Shown piece after piece: positions 1-8,565 of a DNA stretch of 32,653 nucleotides (the first letter of the stretch is position 1; each line of letters starts with the position of its first letter). Below the pieces are notes generated by a model. That model saw only the letters and a list, made by a program, of their open reading frames with translations, was not told where the DNA came from and did not search any database. A program made the position numbers and the translations under genes. The stretch is from Sphaerobacteraceae bacterium (GTDB taxonomy: Bacteria > Chloroflexota > Chloroflexia > Thermomicrobiales > Thermomicrobiaceae): NCBI GenBank assembly GCA_007695115.1, contig REEK01000058.1, positions 1-32,653 on the forward strand, in the 5' to 3' direction.

Positions 1-119
1 ATCTGATCGAAGAGCAATCGTCCCGACTGGAGACGATACTGCTCCACAGCCATCCGTCGATTCGAGAACGCCGCGAAGCCTGCGAGCGCTTCGCGGCAGA
101 ACAGCAAGCCGGAGACTAA
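1..119 (+). CDS. C-terminal end of an unidentified protein (possibly M48-type peptidase)
   Basis: An open frame enters from the left edge and ends at a TAA at 117-119, giving 38 residues. The tail contains SHPSIRERREACERF, which resembles the SHP-x-x-x-R-motif region near the C-terminus of Ste24/HtpX-like M48 metallopeptidases. That resemblance is the only clue to function and the zinc site would lie outside the window. Codon composition matches neighbouring genes (many GAG, CGC and GAA codons), so I think it is a real gene end. It is convergent with the surface-protein gene that follows. Confidence 0.5.
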   Translation, partial: LIEEQSSRLETILLHSHPSIRERREACERFAAEQQAGD

Positions 120-157
120 CCTGCCGACCCCTACACAGGTAACCCGAATTGATCCCT

Positions 158-183
158 CCCCTCTCCCAGCATTTGGAGAGGGG
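158..183. terminator. Hairpin between convergent genes (possible bidirectional terminator or dispersed repeat)
   Basis: CCCCTCTCC (158-166) and GGAGAGGGG (175-183) form a perfect 9-bp stem with an 8-nt loop. There is no T-tract on either strand. It sits in the gap between two convergent genes, where a bidirectional terminator is expected. The pyrimidine/purine composition, with a following GGGGGTGAGGG, also resembles short dispersed repeats found between genes in many Chloroflexota genomes. Confidence 0.4.
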
Positions 184-205
184 CCGGGGGTGAGGGCCGT
201 CCTAC

Positions 206-3200
206 CTAATCCAGCTGCTGCACATACCGCCAGGTAAAGTAGTGCTGGCCGACGTTTCCGGCTTCGATCACGAACCCCGGATCATTACCCGGTGTCCAGG
301 TCAGACAGCGCCGCTCGAAGCACTGCAGCAGCACATCACGTGGCTCACCATCAACAGGCACGGTGGCCCAGTAGGCTTCGGTGATCGGCCGACCCGTGGC
401 ATAGAACGGGTTCTCGAAGAGCGCCTCTTCGATCAGATCGCCATCCTCATGAACCAGTCCCTCGGACTGCATGAACTCCCAGAACGGTCCGGCGATGCCA
501 TGGTTGGTCACCTCATCGACGAAGCCGACGGTGAGACCGTATTCACCCCACTGAGCGTTCTCTGTGACAACGCCGTTCCGGTCGATCTCCTGCGTCAGCA
601 AGGTGCCGACACTCTGCGCCGGTTCATCCAGCACGTTCTGCAGCGCCGCGTAGGTGGGGCCGGTGGTGCCATCGGAATCACCGGCCACGTTGCTGGTGGA
701 AGGTTCGTACTGCTTGAACAGATCATCGCCGAACTGCCGGTTGCCGGTGATCATCTCGACAACCAGCAACCCGTTGGTGACGTACCAGAGGGAGTCAGTA
801 TCACCGCCCGGATCGTTGATCTCCATACGGGCCTTGTCGAAGTAGATCACTTCCCGTTCGGTCTCGGGCAGATCGCTCAGGAAGACCGGATCGCCATCAC
901 CCTGCAACTCGGTGGTGTATGGCTCCCACATCGAGCCAGTGAAGGGACCCGGTCCCCACATCCAGGTGCGGGAGACGTTACCATCGCGTACTGGCAGATC
1001 GGTACGTGCCCAGGTGGCCCAGAACCAAGGGTTCTCTGGATCGTCGACTGGCGTGAAATCAGGTTGATCTGGACCGCCGGTGTACGCCATCACGATGATT
1101 GCAAAGGCACGAGTGGCAGTCAGGTTGAGACTGTTTGTCGCCGAGCAGGTCACCGTGTTGTGACCGATGCCGAATAGCGCGCCTGGTGGTGGGTCACAGG
1201 TTACCGGGACATCACCGTCGGTCTGATCAACGGCTGACGGCATCGCGTAGTCGACAACTGTACCGTCCGGCCCATCGGATGGAACCACTATGTCTGATGG
1301 GAAATTCCGGAACGACGGGGGCTTCGGGTCTTGTTCGGTCAACACGGTGACGACGAAGGAGCCACTGGTTGACTGCCCGAGTGAGTCGATTGCTTCGCAC
1401 TGTACGGTTGTCTGGCCGACCGTAAAACTGCTGCCAGATACCGGGGAACAGACTACCTGATTGCTGCTGCCGGTCCAGTCGGTCGCCGAGGCCGACCAGG
1501 TGACAGAGTTGCGCTGGTTGAAATTGACCGTGAAGTTACCCGGCAGGTTCAGCGATGGTGCTGGGGCGACTTCTACAGCCCCGAGGTCACACCCCAGTCC
1601 GACCGGCCGCTCGACCCCACGCTGATCAACGTCCGAGCCAACCTCGCACTCACCATTGATTACCGGGATGATGTCGATTGCTACTGACCCCGGCAATGGC
1701 ATCATCGTCTGCGTTGGTCCACCGTTATCCTGTAGCGGCCCAAGAATTTGTGAGTCAATGGTCAGGGAGTAGCTTCGAGTAAAAGCCAAATCCCCAGAAA
1801 TGGACTGCCCCACATTTCCGGCGACAAGAGAACCAACGAGACTCAGCGTGGCGCCGTTGTAGATGCCGCCGCCGTCTCCTCCTGTTGCCGTGTTACTGCC
1901 CACCGTGCTGCTGGTCAGGTCTAGCGATCCAAGGTTGAGGTAGATGCCGCCGCCGCTAGCCGCGGTGTTGCCGCTGATGGTGCTGTTGGTGAGTACGAAC
2001 GTACCGGAGACGTAAAGTCCCCCTCCATTACCATTGATAACGGTGTTGCCGCTGACAGTGCTATTCTCCAACTCGAATCGTGTAGCCTCGAGACTGCTGA
2101 TTCCTCCACCGGTGATGGTAGCGGTGTTACCACTAATCGTGCTGTCTTTGATCCTGACTGTCGCACGAAAATTGTAGAACCCTCCGCCATATTCGGCGTC
2201 ATTGTTCATGATTACGCTATCGCTAATCATTACAGCAGGGCTATTTTCTACATCAGGGGCGTTTTCTACATACAGTCCTCCGCCAGTCTCCGCAGCGTTG
2301 CCATCGATGCGGCTACCTTGAATGGTCAGACTGGAGTCTTCTTCAACATAGAAGGCCCCTCCATAATCGGTCGTATCGAGCGAGCCGTTATTGCTCACAG
2401 TGGTATCAACGATTTCGACCTTGCTTCCAGGATATAGGTAGACACCGGCGCCCAATGCCGCCTGGTTATCGTCTAACGTGCTGTCAGAGATACTGAGGGT
2501 TTCATTTTCGCTGATGCCAATGCGGCTAGATACTCCGCCACCATTCTCGATGGCCGAGTTTTGGCTGACGATACTTTCAGTGATCTTTACCGTTCCTGAT
2601 CCGAGACTCAAACCTCCACCTGTGCGCTCGGCATAATTCTCGGTTACGGTGCTGTCAGTGATCTCAAGTTTGCCTCCGTCCATTCGCACACCACCACCGT
2701 TATTGCCCTTGGCTTCATTCTCACTGATCAAGCTTCCAGTAATTTCGACTGTTGCCTGGCTTGAACCCAAGTGTATGGCCCCGCCATTACTAGCCTGATT
2801 ATCGACAAAACCACTGTCCACGACCTTCGCAAAACCAGTTTGGACGGTCAGTCCGCCTCCATCAAAATCGACTTCGTTGTCACTTATGGAGGAATCATTG
2901 ATCTCTAGCTCGCCTCCCCAAACGCCGGCGCCGCCCCCACGACCTGCGCGGTTGAATTCCAATCTGCTTCCGACTACCGTCGTGGAGCCAGTCGGAACAA
3001 ACACACCACCTCCCCGCCCATCATCGGCTGAATTGCCGCTGATAACGACATTCGTCAGAGTCAACGAGCCACTGCTATAGACCCCGCCGCCGTTACGCTC
3101 AGGACCACGATTATCAGCAGTGCTTGAGTCCGCATTTCCGCCGGTGATGGTCACGCCGTCGATTGTGACCTCTGTGTCTTCCTCGATCGTCACCACGGTG

Positions 3201-3637
3201 TAGGCGTTGTCATCGGCGTCGTTGGCGATCCCGATGTCGCCGCTGAGGATTGTCGGGTTGACTTCGGGGTCTCGAGAAGCGAGCTCCCCGCCACTTGCAG
3301 GGAAACCGCCCAGAATGGCAACCCCATCGGGAACCGGGAACGTGGCGTCGCGAGAATCTGTCAACCCAGTAGTGTCTGGAAGATAGGTACCGGAAGCTAT
3401 CCAGATCTGCGTCGGAGACGTCGTTGCAGCATCGAGCGCAGTCGAAAGCGCATCGAACTCCTGATCGCAATCGCCGGAGTCGAACGTTCCAGACTCACTG
3501 ACGCAGAGGGTAACCAGGCTGGACTGCGCCCGGACATCGAATGCAGCAACCAGCAGTAGTATGCCTGCGGCTACGACAATCAGAGCAGTTCCAGCCCAGC
3601 GCTGGCTTCGTGACGGCGTACCCCACTCAAAATCCAT
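206..3637 (-). CDS. Secreted beta-helix / HYR-domain surface protein
   Basis: The protein is 1143 residues from an ATG at 3637, preceded by GAGGAGAAG about 9 nt upstream; the open frame continues further upstream but without this signal. Residues about 16-33 are hydrophobic and end in VRA-QSS, a plausible signal peptidase site. Residues about 125-625 hold many short repeats of the type GGG-(V/I)Y-x-x-G-x-L-x-(L/I)-T-(N/D)-S-x-(I/V)-S-x-N-x-A, typical of right-handed parallel beta-helix (polymorphic outer-membrane-protein-like) folds. A GPLQDNGGPTQTM segment near 632-650 matches the choice-of-anchor Q pattern that often ends such helices. Two HYR/Ig-like domains follow (about 693-855). The last 280 residues form a separate domain with WGPGPF, YFDKARMEI, NGLLVVEMI, FERRCLTWTP and GNVGQHYFTWRY; I know this pattern from Chloroflexota surface proteins but not its function. 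Likely an exported adhesin or cell-surface polysaccharide-binding protein. Confidence 0.85.
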   Translation of the reverse strand: MDFEWGTPSRSQRWAGTALIVVAAGILLLVAAFDVRAQSSLVTLCVSESGTFDSGDCDQEFDALSTALDAATTSPTQIWIASGTYLPDTTGLTDSRDATFPVPDGVAILGGFPASGGELASRDPEVNPTILSGDIGIANDADDNAYTVVTIEEDTEVTIDGVTITGGNADSSTADNRGPERNGGGVYSSGSLTLTNVVISGNSADDGRGGGVFVPTGSTTVVGSRLEFNRAGRGGGAGVWGGELEINDSSISDNEVDFDGGGLTVQTGFAKVVDSGFVDNQASNGGAIHLGSSQATVEITGSLISENEAKGNNGGGVRMDGGKLEITDSTVTENYAERTGGGLSLGSGTVKITESIVSQNSAIENGGGVSSRIGISENETLSISDSTLDDNQAALGAGVYLYPGSKVEIVDTTVSNNGSLDTTDYGGAFYVEEDSSLTIQGSRIDGNAAETGGGLYVENAPDVENSPAVMISDSVIMNNDAEYGGGFYNFRATVRIKDSTISGNTATITGGGISSLEATRFELENSTVSGNTVINGNGGGLYVSGTFVLTNSTISGNTAASGGGIYLNLGSLDLTSSTVGSNTATGGDGGGIYNGATLSLVGSLVAGNVGQSISGDLAFTRSYSLTIDSQILGPLQDNGGPTQTMMPLPGSVAIDIIPVINGECEVGSDVDQRGVERPVGLGCDLGAVEVAPAPSLNLPGNFTVNFNQRNSVTWSASATDWTGSSNQVVCSPVSGSSFTVGQTTVQCEAIDSLGQSTSGSFVVTVLTEQDPKPPSFRNFPSDIVVPSDGPDGTVVDYAMPSAVDQTDGDVPVTCDPPPGALFGIGHNTVTCSATNSLNLTATRAFAIIVMAYTGGPDQPDFTPVDDPENPWFWATWARTDLPVRDGNVSRTWMWGPGPFTGSMWEPYTTELQGDGDPVFLSDLPETEREVIYFDKARMEINDPGGDTDSLWYVTNGLLVVEMITGNRQFGDDLFKQYEPSTSNVAGDSDGTTGPTYAALQNVLDEPAQSVGTLLTQEIDRNGVVTENAQWGEYGLTVGFVDEVTNHGIAGPFWEFMQSEGLVHEDGDLIEEALFENPFYATGRPITEAYWATVPVDGEPRDVLLQCFERRCLTWTPGNDPGFVIEAGNVGQHYFTWRYVQQLD

Positions 3638-4037
3638 TTTCAGCTTCTCCTCGCAGAACATCAGCCCGACCGATTGCCCAAACGCACGTTTTGAGCAGAA
3701 TACCATTGAGACTCGCAAAATTCTAGCGTTCACTAGCAAATCTTGTCTATCCTGTGTGCATAAATAGCGATGTGTTAGATCAGGCGTGGAGGAGTGGGCA
3801 AGATGTTCCCGGAACCCAGGTCCAGGCTGGTGAAACCCTTGTGTCCGGCACAAAGATCAATGTGAGGAAATATGGACGCAGAGAAACTCAGGTGACCGAA
3901 GAGCAGGTACACACGAATGGATCTCGCGACGGACGAGAGACTGCAATGCAGCGTCCGGCGTCTGAATACGAAACGGGTGGCGCTGCCCCTCACCCAGATC
4001 TCGGTGCAGGATCAGGCAAGGGGCGCCGCTTGAGGAC
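3638..4037. other. 400-bp intergenic region with no convincing gene
   Basis: The gap separates the methyltransferase gene from the beta-helix protein gene, both on the minus strand. Besides the promoter candidate at 3720-3749 I see nothing well supported. Short open frames exist on both strands, but none has a Shine-Dalgarno sequence or a recognisable product. An imperfect GC-rich inverted repeat just after the methyltransferase stop (about 3985-4032) could help end its transcript. Confidence 0.4.
3720..3749 (-). promoter_or_regulatory. Possible sigma70-type promoter of the beta-helix protein gene
   Basis: On the minus strand, TAGACA (3744-3749) and TAGAAT (3720-3725) are separated by 18 nt. 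This would start the transcript about 75 nt before the ATG at 3637. It is only a pattern match. Confidence 0.3.
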
Positions 4038-4823
4038 CTATGCTTGCGTCTTGCGACACTTGAACAGCGTCTTCTGATCGGAGAAAGCCAGGAGTCGGCC
4101 ACCTTCGATCTCGAAGCGCAGCAGTTCCTGGAATTCGGCTGGAGACTCCAGCAACCATCGCTCCAGACCGGCACGATCATCCGGAGTCATCTTGCTCCGG
4201 GTGGTCCAATCTTCGAAAATATGGCGCTTCGGGAAATCCTCAGCTCGTTCGATTACCAGACCGCTGTCAACGATCATCGAACCCCACTCTGATCGCTTGA
4301 GCGAGCGGACGTGGCTGTTATCGCGGCGCCACTCCAGCTCGTTTACACGCTGATCGAGTTCGTCCTCTTCGGGAACGGTGCTATCGATCAAGAGAAAGAT
4401 CCCTCCTGGTCGAAGGACCCTGCTCACTTCCTTGACGAAACGGTTGCAATCGGAAAAGTGGTGCGGTGCGATTCGACAGGTCACCAGATCGAATGTGTCT
4501 GTCGGGAATGGAAGCTCTTCGGCATCAGCCAGTCGATAGCTGACATTGTGGACTCCGGCTGACTGCATTTCGGCCCGGGCCGTATCCAGCATCTGTGGTG
4601 TCAGATCCGAGATCACGACATGGGCAACGTGCGGAGCGATCATCCGTGCGGTGTGGCCGGCTCCGGTCGCGATATCGAGGGCCTCGACATCGGGACGGCA
4701 CTCGGCGAGCTCAACGAGACGATCAAGATCATTTCCGGCTCGATGTGTTGCACTCACAGCATAAGCTGCCGATGTTCCACCAAATTGTTGACGAACGCGG
4801 TCTTTAATTTGCTCTTGTGACAA
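4038..4823 (-). CDS. Class I SAM-dependent methyltransferase
   Basis: Rossmann-fold methyltransferase of the Methyltransf_11/UbiE-like type. The SAM-binding motif I is ALDIATGAGHTA, motif II is ISDLTPQML, and a post-motif ADAEELPFPTDTFDLVTCR and a VLRPGG segment follow in the usual order. The substrate cannot be read from sequence. I place the start at TTG 4823, giving 261 residues, because AGGAGG (complement of 4831-4836) lies 7 nt upstream. An in-frame ATG at 4865 would add 14 residues, but it lies inside a TATGCT -10-like sequence and lacks a good ribosome site. The gene is divergent from the MMPL transporter and followed by a long intergenic gap, so it looks monocistronic. Confidence 0.85.
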   Translation of the reverse strand: MSQEQIKDRVRQQFGGTSAAYAVSATHRAGNDLDRLVELAECRPDVEALDIATGAGHTARMIAPHVAHVVISDLTPQMLDTARAEMQSAGVHNVSYRLADAEELPFPTDTFDLVTCRIAPHHFSDCNRFVKEVSRVLRPGGIFLLIDSTVPEEDELDQRVNELEWRRDNSHVRSLKRSEWGSMIVDSGLVIERAEDFPKRHIFEDWTTRSKMTPDDRAGLERWLLESPAEFQELLRFEIEGGRLLAFSDQKTLFKCRKTQA

Positions 4824-4978
4824 GGTCGTTCCTCCTGGTCCCCACGAAAAATTCGGAGTTAGCATATCACGATTCAGGGGAACATTGGTTCGCCATCTGA
4901 GGGAGTGGTAATGTTGAGTTGTTGGCAGGATTCCCTGTCACTCGGGTCGTTTTCCTCTAGCGTTCTAACGGAGCTGCG

Positions 4979-7225
4979 TTGTTCGCTCGTCTCGGCCGCT
5001 TTACCTACACCCGCAGATATTATGTCCTCGCGTTCTGGATTTTCCTGTTTCTGACAGCGATCCCGACGATTCCGTTCCTGCCCGGCTCACTGGCCGTCGG
5101 CGGCTTCTCCAGCGACGACACAGAATCTGCTCGAACCCGGATGCTGCTGCAGGACGAGCTTCCCTCGTTCACGGCGTCCAGCCTGCTGGTCGTCTATCAG
5201 CATGAAGATCTGGTGGCAACGGATCCGGAATTCGTCGAGCGAGCCAATCAGGCAATCGAGTCGATCATTGAGTTACCCGAAGTTCTGACCGTTCGCTCGT
5301 TCGTCGATCTCCCTGCCCAGATCAGTGCCGATGGACACACCGCCTATACGTCAGTACAGCTCGATGTCGAGCCAGAAGATGCCCAGCATCTCATGCCGCA
5401 AATCGACGAGCGCCTCGCAGCAGTCGAGCTCGATATCCTCCTTGCCGGGGCTCCGGCCTTCTATGAAGACATCGAACGCACCAGTGAACAGGATCTCCGC
5501 AGAGCGGAGCTGATCGCGATCCCGTTTGCGCTCATCGCGTTGCTCTTCGTATTCCGGGGACTGGTTGCGGCCGGGACGCCACTGATCGCCGGGGCAATGG
5601 GAGTGGCTGCCTCGCTGGGGATGCTGTTCCTGGTTGCACAGCGCGTCGATATGACGATCTTCATCCTTAACCTGGCAACCATGCTCGGACTCGGTCTGGC
5701 GATTGACTACTCCCTGTTCATGACCAGTCGATTCCGCGAGGAGCTCAAGCAATCGTCGGTCGAGCAGGCGATCGAGCGGACGGTAGACACCGCAGGACGA
5801 GCGGTCTTCTTCTCCGGCTTTACCGTGATGCTCGGCCTCGCCGGGCTGATGGTGTTCGATTTCATGTTTCTGCAGTCGATCGGATTCGCCGGGGCAGTCG
5901 TCGTTGTCTTCGCCCTCTCGGCGGCCCTGACGCTTCTTCCGGCTCTTCTCGCTATCCTCGGCACGCGGATCAACAACTACACCTTCCTGAGCCGTGGCGA
6001 AGATACCGGAGCGTTCTGGTACCGGGTGGGCGGGTTCGTGATGCGCCATCCCTGGCGAGTCGTGCTGCCAACGGTTGGCATCCTGCTCCTGCTTGGCTCG
6101 CCATTTCTCGGCATTCGCCTCAGCGCGCCAGATGCCACAATCCTGCCGATGTCGACCGATTCGCGACAGGCATTCGAGACGTTACGGACCGAGTTCGGAG
6201 ACGGCGAGATCTCGCCAATCATCATCGCCGCTGAGCCCAACAGTTCGATCAGCGATCCGGACGTTATCGAGGATCTCTACTCATTGACCCGGACCATTGC
6301 CGCCGACGAGCGGGTCTGGAACGTCAACTCGATCGTGACGCTGGATAATCGACTGTCGCTGGAACAGTATCAGATTCTCTATGAAGATCTCGGAGCGATT
6401 CCCGACCCGTTCGTTGCCGCGGCCGCTGAGGATCTAGCATCGGATAACGTCACCACGATCTTCGTCTACACCAACGATCTACCGGCCAGCGATGAAGCCC
6501 AGGATCTTCTCACTGATCTCCGGGCACTGGAGAATCAGACCAGCCTCCAACTGTCATTTACCGGTGGATCGGCGGAGATCGTGGACACCGTAAACCGGAT
6601 GTACGCCGATTTTCCGCTGGCAGCGCTGATCGTCATCGGAAGCACCTATTTCGCACTACTCATCCACTTCCGGTCGGTCATCCTTCCGCTCAAGGCGATC
6701 CTGATCAATATTCTGAGTCTCACTGCAAGCTACGGTGCGCTGGTGGTGATCTTTCAGCAGGGCAATCTCAGCGCGATTCTCGGCTTCACCCCGATGGGAT
6801 TCATCGAATCGTCGATACCGATCCTGATGTTCTGCGTCCTTTTCGGGCTCAGCATGGACTACGAGGTCTTCCTGCTATCCCGAATGCGTGAAGAGTGGGA
6901 TCGAACGAAGAATAATCGCCAGGCCGTGCAGGTTGGTCTGGCACGGAGCGGCCGAATCATCACCGGAGCCGCGCTGATCGTGGTGGTGGTGACGGCCTCG
7001 TTCGTCAGTGCCGAGGTCGTGCTCATCAAGGCACTCGGTCTGGGTATCGCGATCGCAGTTGCGCTCGATGCATCGATCGTCCGAACCCTCGTGGTCCCGG
7101 CCACCATGCGTCTCGTTGGCGACTGGAACTGGTGGCTACCGGGCTGGCTGGAGCGCATTCTGCCGGACAGTCCGTTCGATGACGCGACACACGAGCAACC
7201 AGAGGAGGCCAGAACCGGTGATTGA
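4979..7225 (+). CDS. MMPL/RND-family membrane transporter
   Basis: The 748-residue protein has the two-fold repeated layout of the RND superfamily, MMPL branch. There is one membrane helix near the N-terminus (about 13-35), a large extracytoplasmic loop (about 36-165) and a block of five helices. Then come a second isolated helix (about 358-378), a second loop and a last block of five helices. FGLSMDYEVFLLSRMREEW and GLGLAIDYSLFMTSRFREEL are the paired repeat motifs, whose Asp in the D-Y segment belongs to the proton relay in this family. The start is TTG 4979, the first possible start after an in-frame stop at 4958, with GGAG 5-8 nt upstream. MMPL proteins export lipids, siderophores or drugs. 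The overlapping lipocalin-like lipoprotein gene suggests a lipid or other hydrophobic substrate. Confidence 0.92.
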   Translation: MFARLGRFTYTRRYYVLAFWIFLFLTAIPTIPFLPGSLAVGGFSSDDTESARTRMLLQDELPSFTASSLLVVYQHEDLVATDPEFVERANQAIESIIELPEVLTVRSFVDLPAQISADGHTAYTSVQLDVEPEDAQHLMPQIDERLAAVELDILLAGAPAFYEDIERTSEQDLRRAELIAIPFALIALLFVFRGLVAAGTPLIAGAMGVAASLGMLFLVAQRVDMTIFILNLATMLGLGLAIDYSLFMTSRFREELKQSSVEQAIERTVDTAGRAVFFSGFTVMLGLAGLMVFDFMFLQSIGFAGAVVVVFALSAALTLLPALLAILGTRINNYTFLSRGEDTGAFWYRVGGFVMRHPWRVVLPTVGILLLLGSPFLGIRLSAPDATILPMSTDSRQAFETLRTEFGDGEISPIIIAAEPNSSISDPDVIEDLYSLTRTIAADERVWNVNSIVTLDNRLSLEQYQILYEDLGAIPDPFVAAAAEDLASDNVTTIFVYTNDLPASDEAQDLLTDLRALENQTSLQLSFTGGSAEIVDTVNRMYADFPLAALIVIGSTYFALLIHFRSVILPLKAILINILSLTASYGALVVIFQQGNLSAILGFTPMGFIESSIPILMFCVLFGLSMDYEVFLLSRMREEWDRTKNNRQAVQVGLARSGRIITGAALIVVVVTASFVSAEVVLIKALGLGIAIAVALDASIVRTLVVPATMRLVGDWNWWLPGWLERILPDSPFDDATHEQPEEARTGD

Positions 7226-8321
7226 TCGACTGCGCAAGCTATCGCTGGTACTTGTCCCGTTGCTCCTTCTCTCGGGCTGTCTGGTTGCTGAGGATCCTTC
7301 GGCAGGGCGAGACATCAGCGATGAACAGGAGCGACCCGCGTCGCAAGTGCTCTCCGAGCGAGACGATCCGCAACCGATCAACCTGCCTGAAGATCTCTCC
7401 CCGCACGACCGTCTCACCGAGTGGTGGTACTACACCGGCCACGTGACCGACGACTACGGCAATCTCTTCGGATTTCAGTTCGTGATTTTCCAGGTTCGGC
7501 GCGGTGATTTCCCGCCCACATGGGCAGCACATTTCGCAGTAACCGACACAGAATCTGATCGATTCTCCTATGCTGAGCGGCTGGAGGTTTTCGACTACCA
7601 CCCTGCGGACCAGCCACTCGATCTGACCATGCAGGACTGGCGGTTGCAGAGCGACGGCGATACCCACCGAATCACAGCGTCGATGGACGGATACTCACTC
7701 GATATCAGGCTGGACGCCGTCAAACCAGTGGTGCTTCACGAAGATGACGGCTACTTTGAATTCGCACCTGGTTCGGAGTCCTACTACTACTCCCAGACAC
7801 GTATGGATGCTGCCGGTACGTTGACCATCGATGGTGAGGAACGCCAGGTGTCGGGTCAGGCTTGGTTCGATCAGCAGTGGGGTGACTTCCTGGTTCTGGA
7901 CAACATCGGTTGGGACTGGTTCTCGGTTCAGCTCGATTCCGGCGAAGAACTCATGGCCTGGCAATCTCATGATCGCGAGGGAAACGTTCTCGACGGAAAC
8001 GCAACCATCGTTGATGAGGACGGCGGCATCACCGATATCCCGGCAGACGAACTGAGCATTGTGGCCCGGGATGAATGGATCAGCCCGACCACCGGCGGAC
8101 AGTATCCGATGGGCTGGACGATCGAGATTCCATCGCTGGACATTTTGCTGGAGGTCGAGCCGGTGATGGTCGACCAGGAATTGATCACACTCGAATCGAC
8201 CGGCGTCATCTACTGGGAAGGCATGGTCACCATCAGTGGCGAGTTTGACGGTCGTGAGGCAGCAGGCCTGGGTTATGTCGAGCTCACTGGATACGCAGAG
8301 CTGAATCTGCCAGGCGAGTAA
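7218..8321 (+). CDS. CrtC/AttH-like lipocalin-domain lipoprotein
   Basis: The 367-residue protein starts at GTG 7218, preceded by AGGAGG (7203-7208), and overlaps the end of the MMPL gene by 8 bp, so translation is probably coupled. The N-terminus is a lipoprotein signal with lipobox L-L-S-G-C (Cys21). The mature part carries the two-lobed lipocalin-like domain of the hydroxyneurosporene synthase/AttH family: EWWYYTGHV near the start, FGFQFVIFQ, and QAWFDQQWGDF in the second lobe. In photosynthetic bacteria this fold is carotenoid 1,2-hydratase, but many homologues are secreted lipoproteins beside exporters and have no known reaction. No carotenoid gene is nearby, so I infer a role on a lipid-like substrate handled with the transporter. 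Confidence 0.85.
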   Translation: MIDRLRKLSLVLVPLLLLSGCLVAEDPSAGRDISDEQERPASQVLSERDDPQPINLPEDLSPHDRLTEWWYYTGHVTDDYGNLFGFQFVIFQVRRGDFPPTWAAHFAVTDTESDRFSYAERLEVFDYHPADQPLDLTMQDWRLQSDGDTHRITASMDGYSLDIRLDAVKPVVLHEDDGYFEFAPGSESYYYSQTRMDAAGTLTIDGEERQVSGQAWFDQQWGDFLVLDNIGWDWFSVQLDSGEELMAWQSHDREGNVLDGNATIVDEDGGITDIPADELSIVARDEWISPTTGGQYPMGWTIEIPSLDILLEVEPVMVDQELITLESTGVIYWEGMVTISGEFDGREAAGLGYVELTGYAELNLPGE

Positions 8322-8344
8322 CCAGCCGCGAGACGATCTGAGGC

Positions 8345-8373
8345 TTGACAACCGGAGCCTCTGGACGTACCAT
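8345..8373 (+). promoter_or_regulatory. sigma70-type promoter of the metX leader
   Basis: TTGACA (8345-8350) is a perfect -35 and TACCAT (8368-8373) a fair -10, with a 17-nt spacer. It would start transcription near 8380, about 20 nt before the SAM-I aptamer. A GAGGCT/AGCCTC inverted repeat (8340-8345 and 8356-8361) overlaps the -35 region and might end the upstream lipoprotein transcript. Confidence 0.65.
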
Positions 8374-8400
8374 AGTTTGAACAATCGAATGTAAGCTTTT

Positions 8401-8501
8401 GCTCATCAAGAGTGGTGGAGGGAAACGGCCCTTTGAAACCCGGCAACCAGTGCTAACGCACCAGGTGCCAATTCCGGCGGAGAAATTCCGCAAGATGAGT
8501 A
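8401..8501 (+). promoter_or_regulatory. SAM-I (S-box) riboswitch aptamer
   Basis: This has the conserved S-box core: CTCATCAAGAG at the 5' side, GGAGGGAAACGGCCC, the kink-turn region TGAAACCCGGCAACC, GGTGCCAATTCC, and a closing GATGAG. CTCATC (8402-8407) pairs with GATGAG (8494-8499) to form P1. The aptamer binds S-adenosylmethionine and turns downstream methionine genes off. GTGGAGG at 8415-8421 is identical to the 3' arm of the following terminator. It could therefore pair with CCTCCAC (8514-8520) as an antiterminator when SAM is absent. Confidence 0.93.
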
Positions 8502-8513
8502 GAATGTGATGAC

Positions 8514-8542
8514 CCTCCACCCAACGAAGTGGAGGTTTTTTT
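8514..8542 (+). terminator. Intrinsic terminator of the SAM-I riboswitch
   Basis: CCTCCAC (8514-8520) and GTGGAGG (8529-8535) form a 7-bp stem with an 8-nt loop, followed by seven T (8536-8542). It lies 13 nt after the aptamer, as in transcription-terminating S-boxes. Confidence 0.9.
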
Positions 8543-8565
8543 GTGCCTCTATCTTCCCGAATCAA

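Noticed and set aside
242-1177. 311-residue plus-strand open frame
   Set aside because: It is antisense to the C-terminal domain of the beta-helix protein, whose motifs are clear on the minus strand.
1560-3200. Repetitive DNA that might be mistaken for a CRISPR array or tandem repeat
   Set aside because: The repeats are degenerate protein-level beta-helix turns of about 60-90 nt without identical DNA repeats and spacers.
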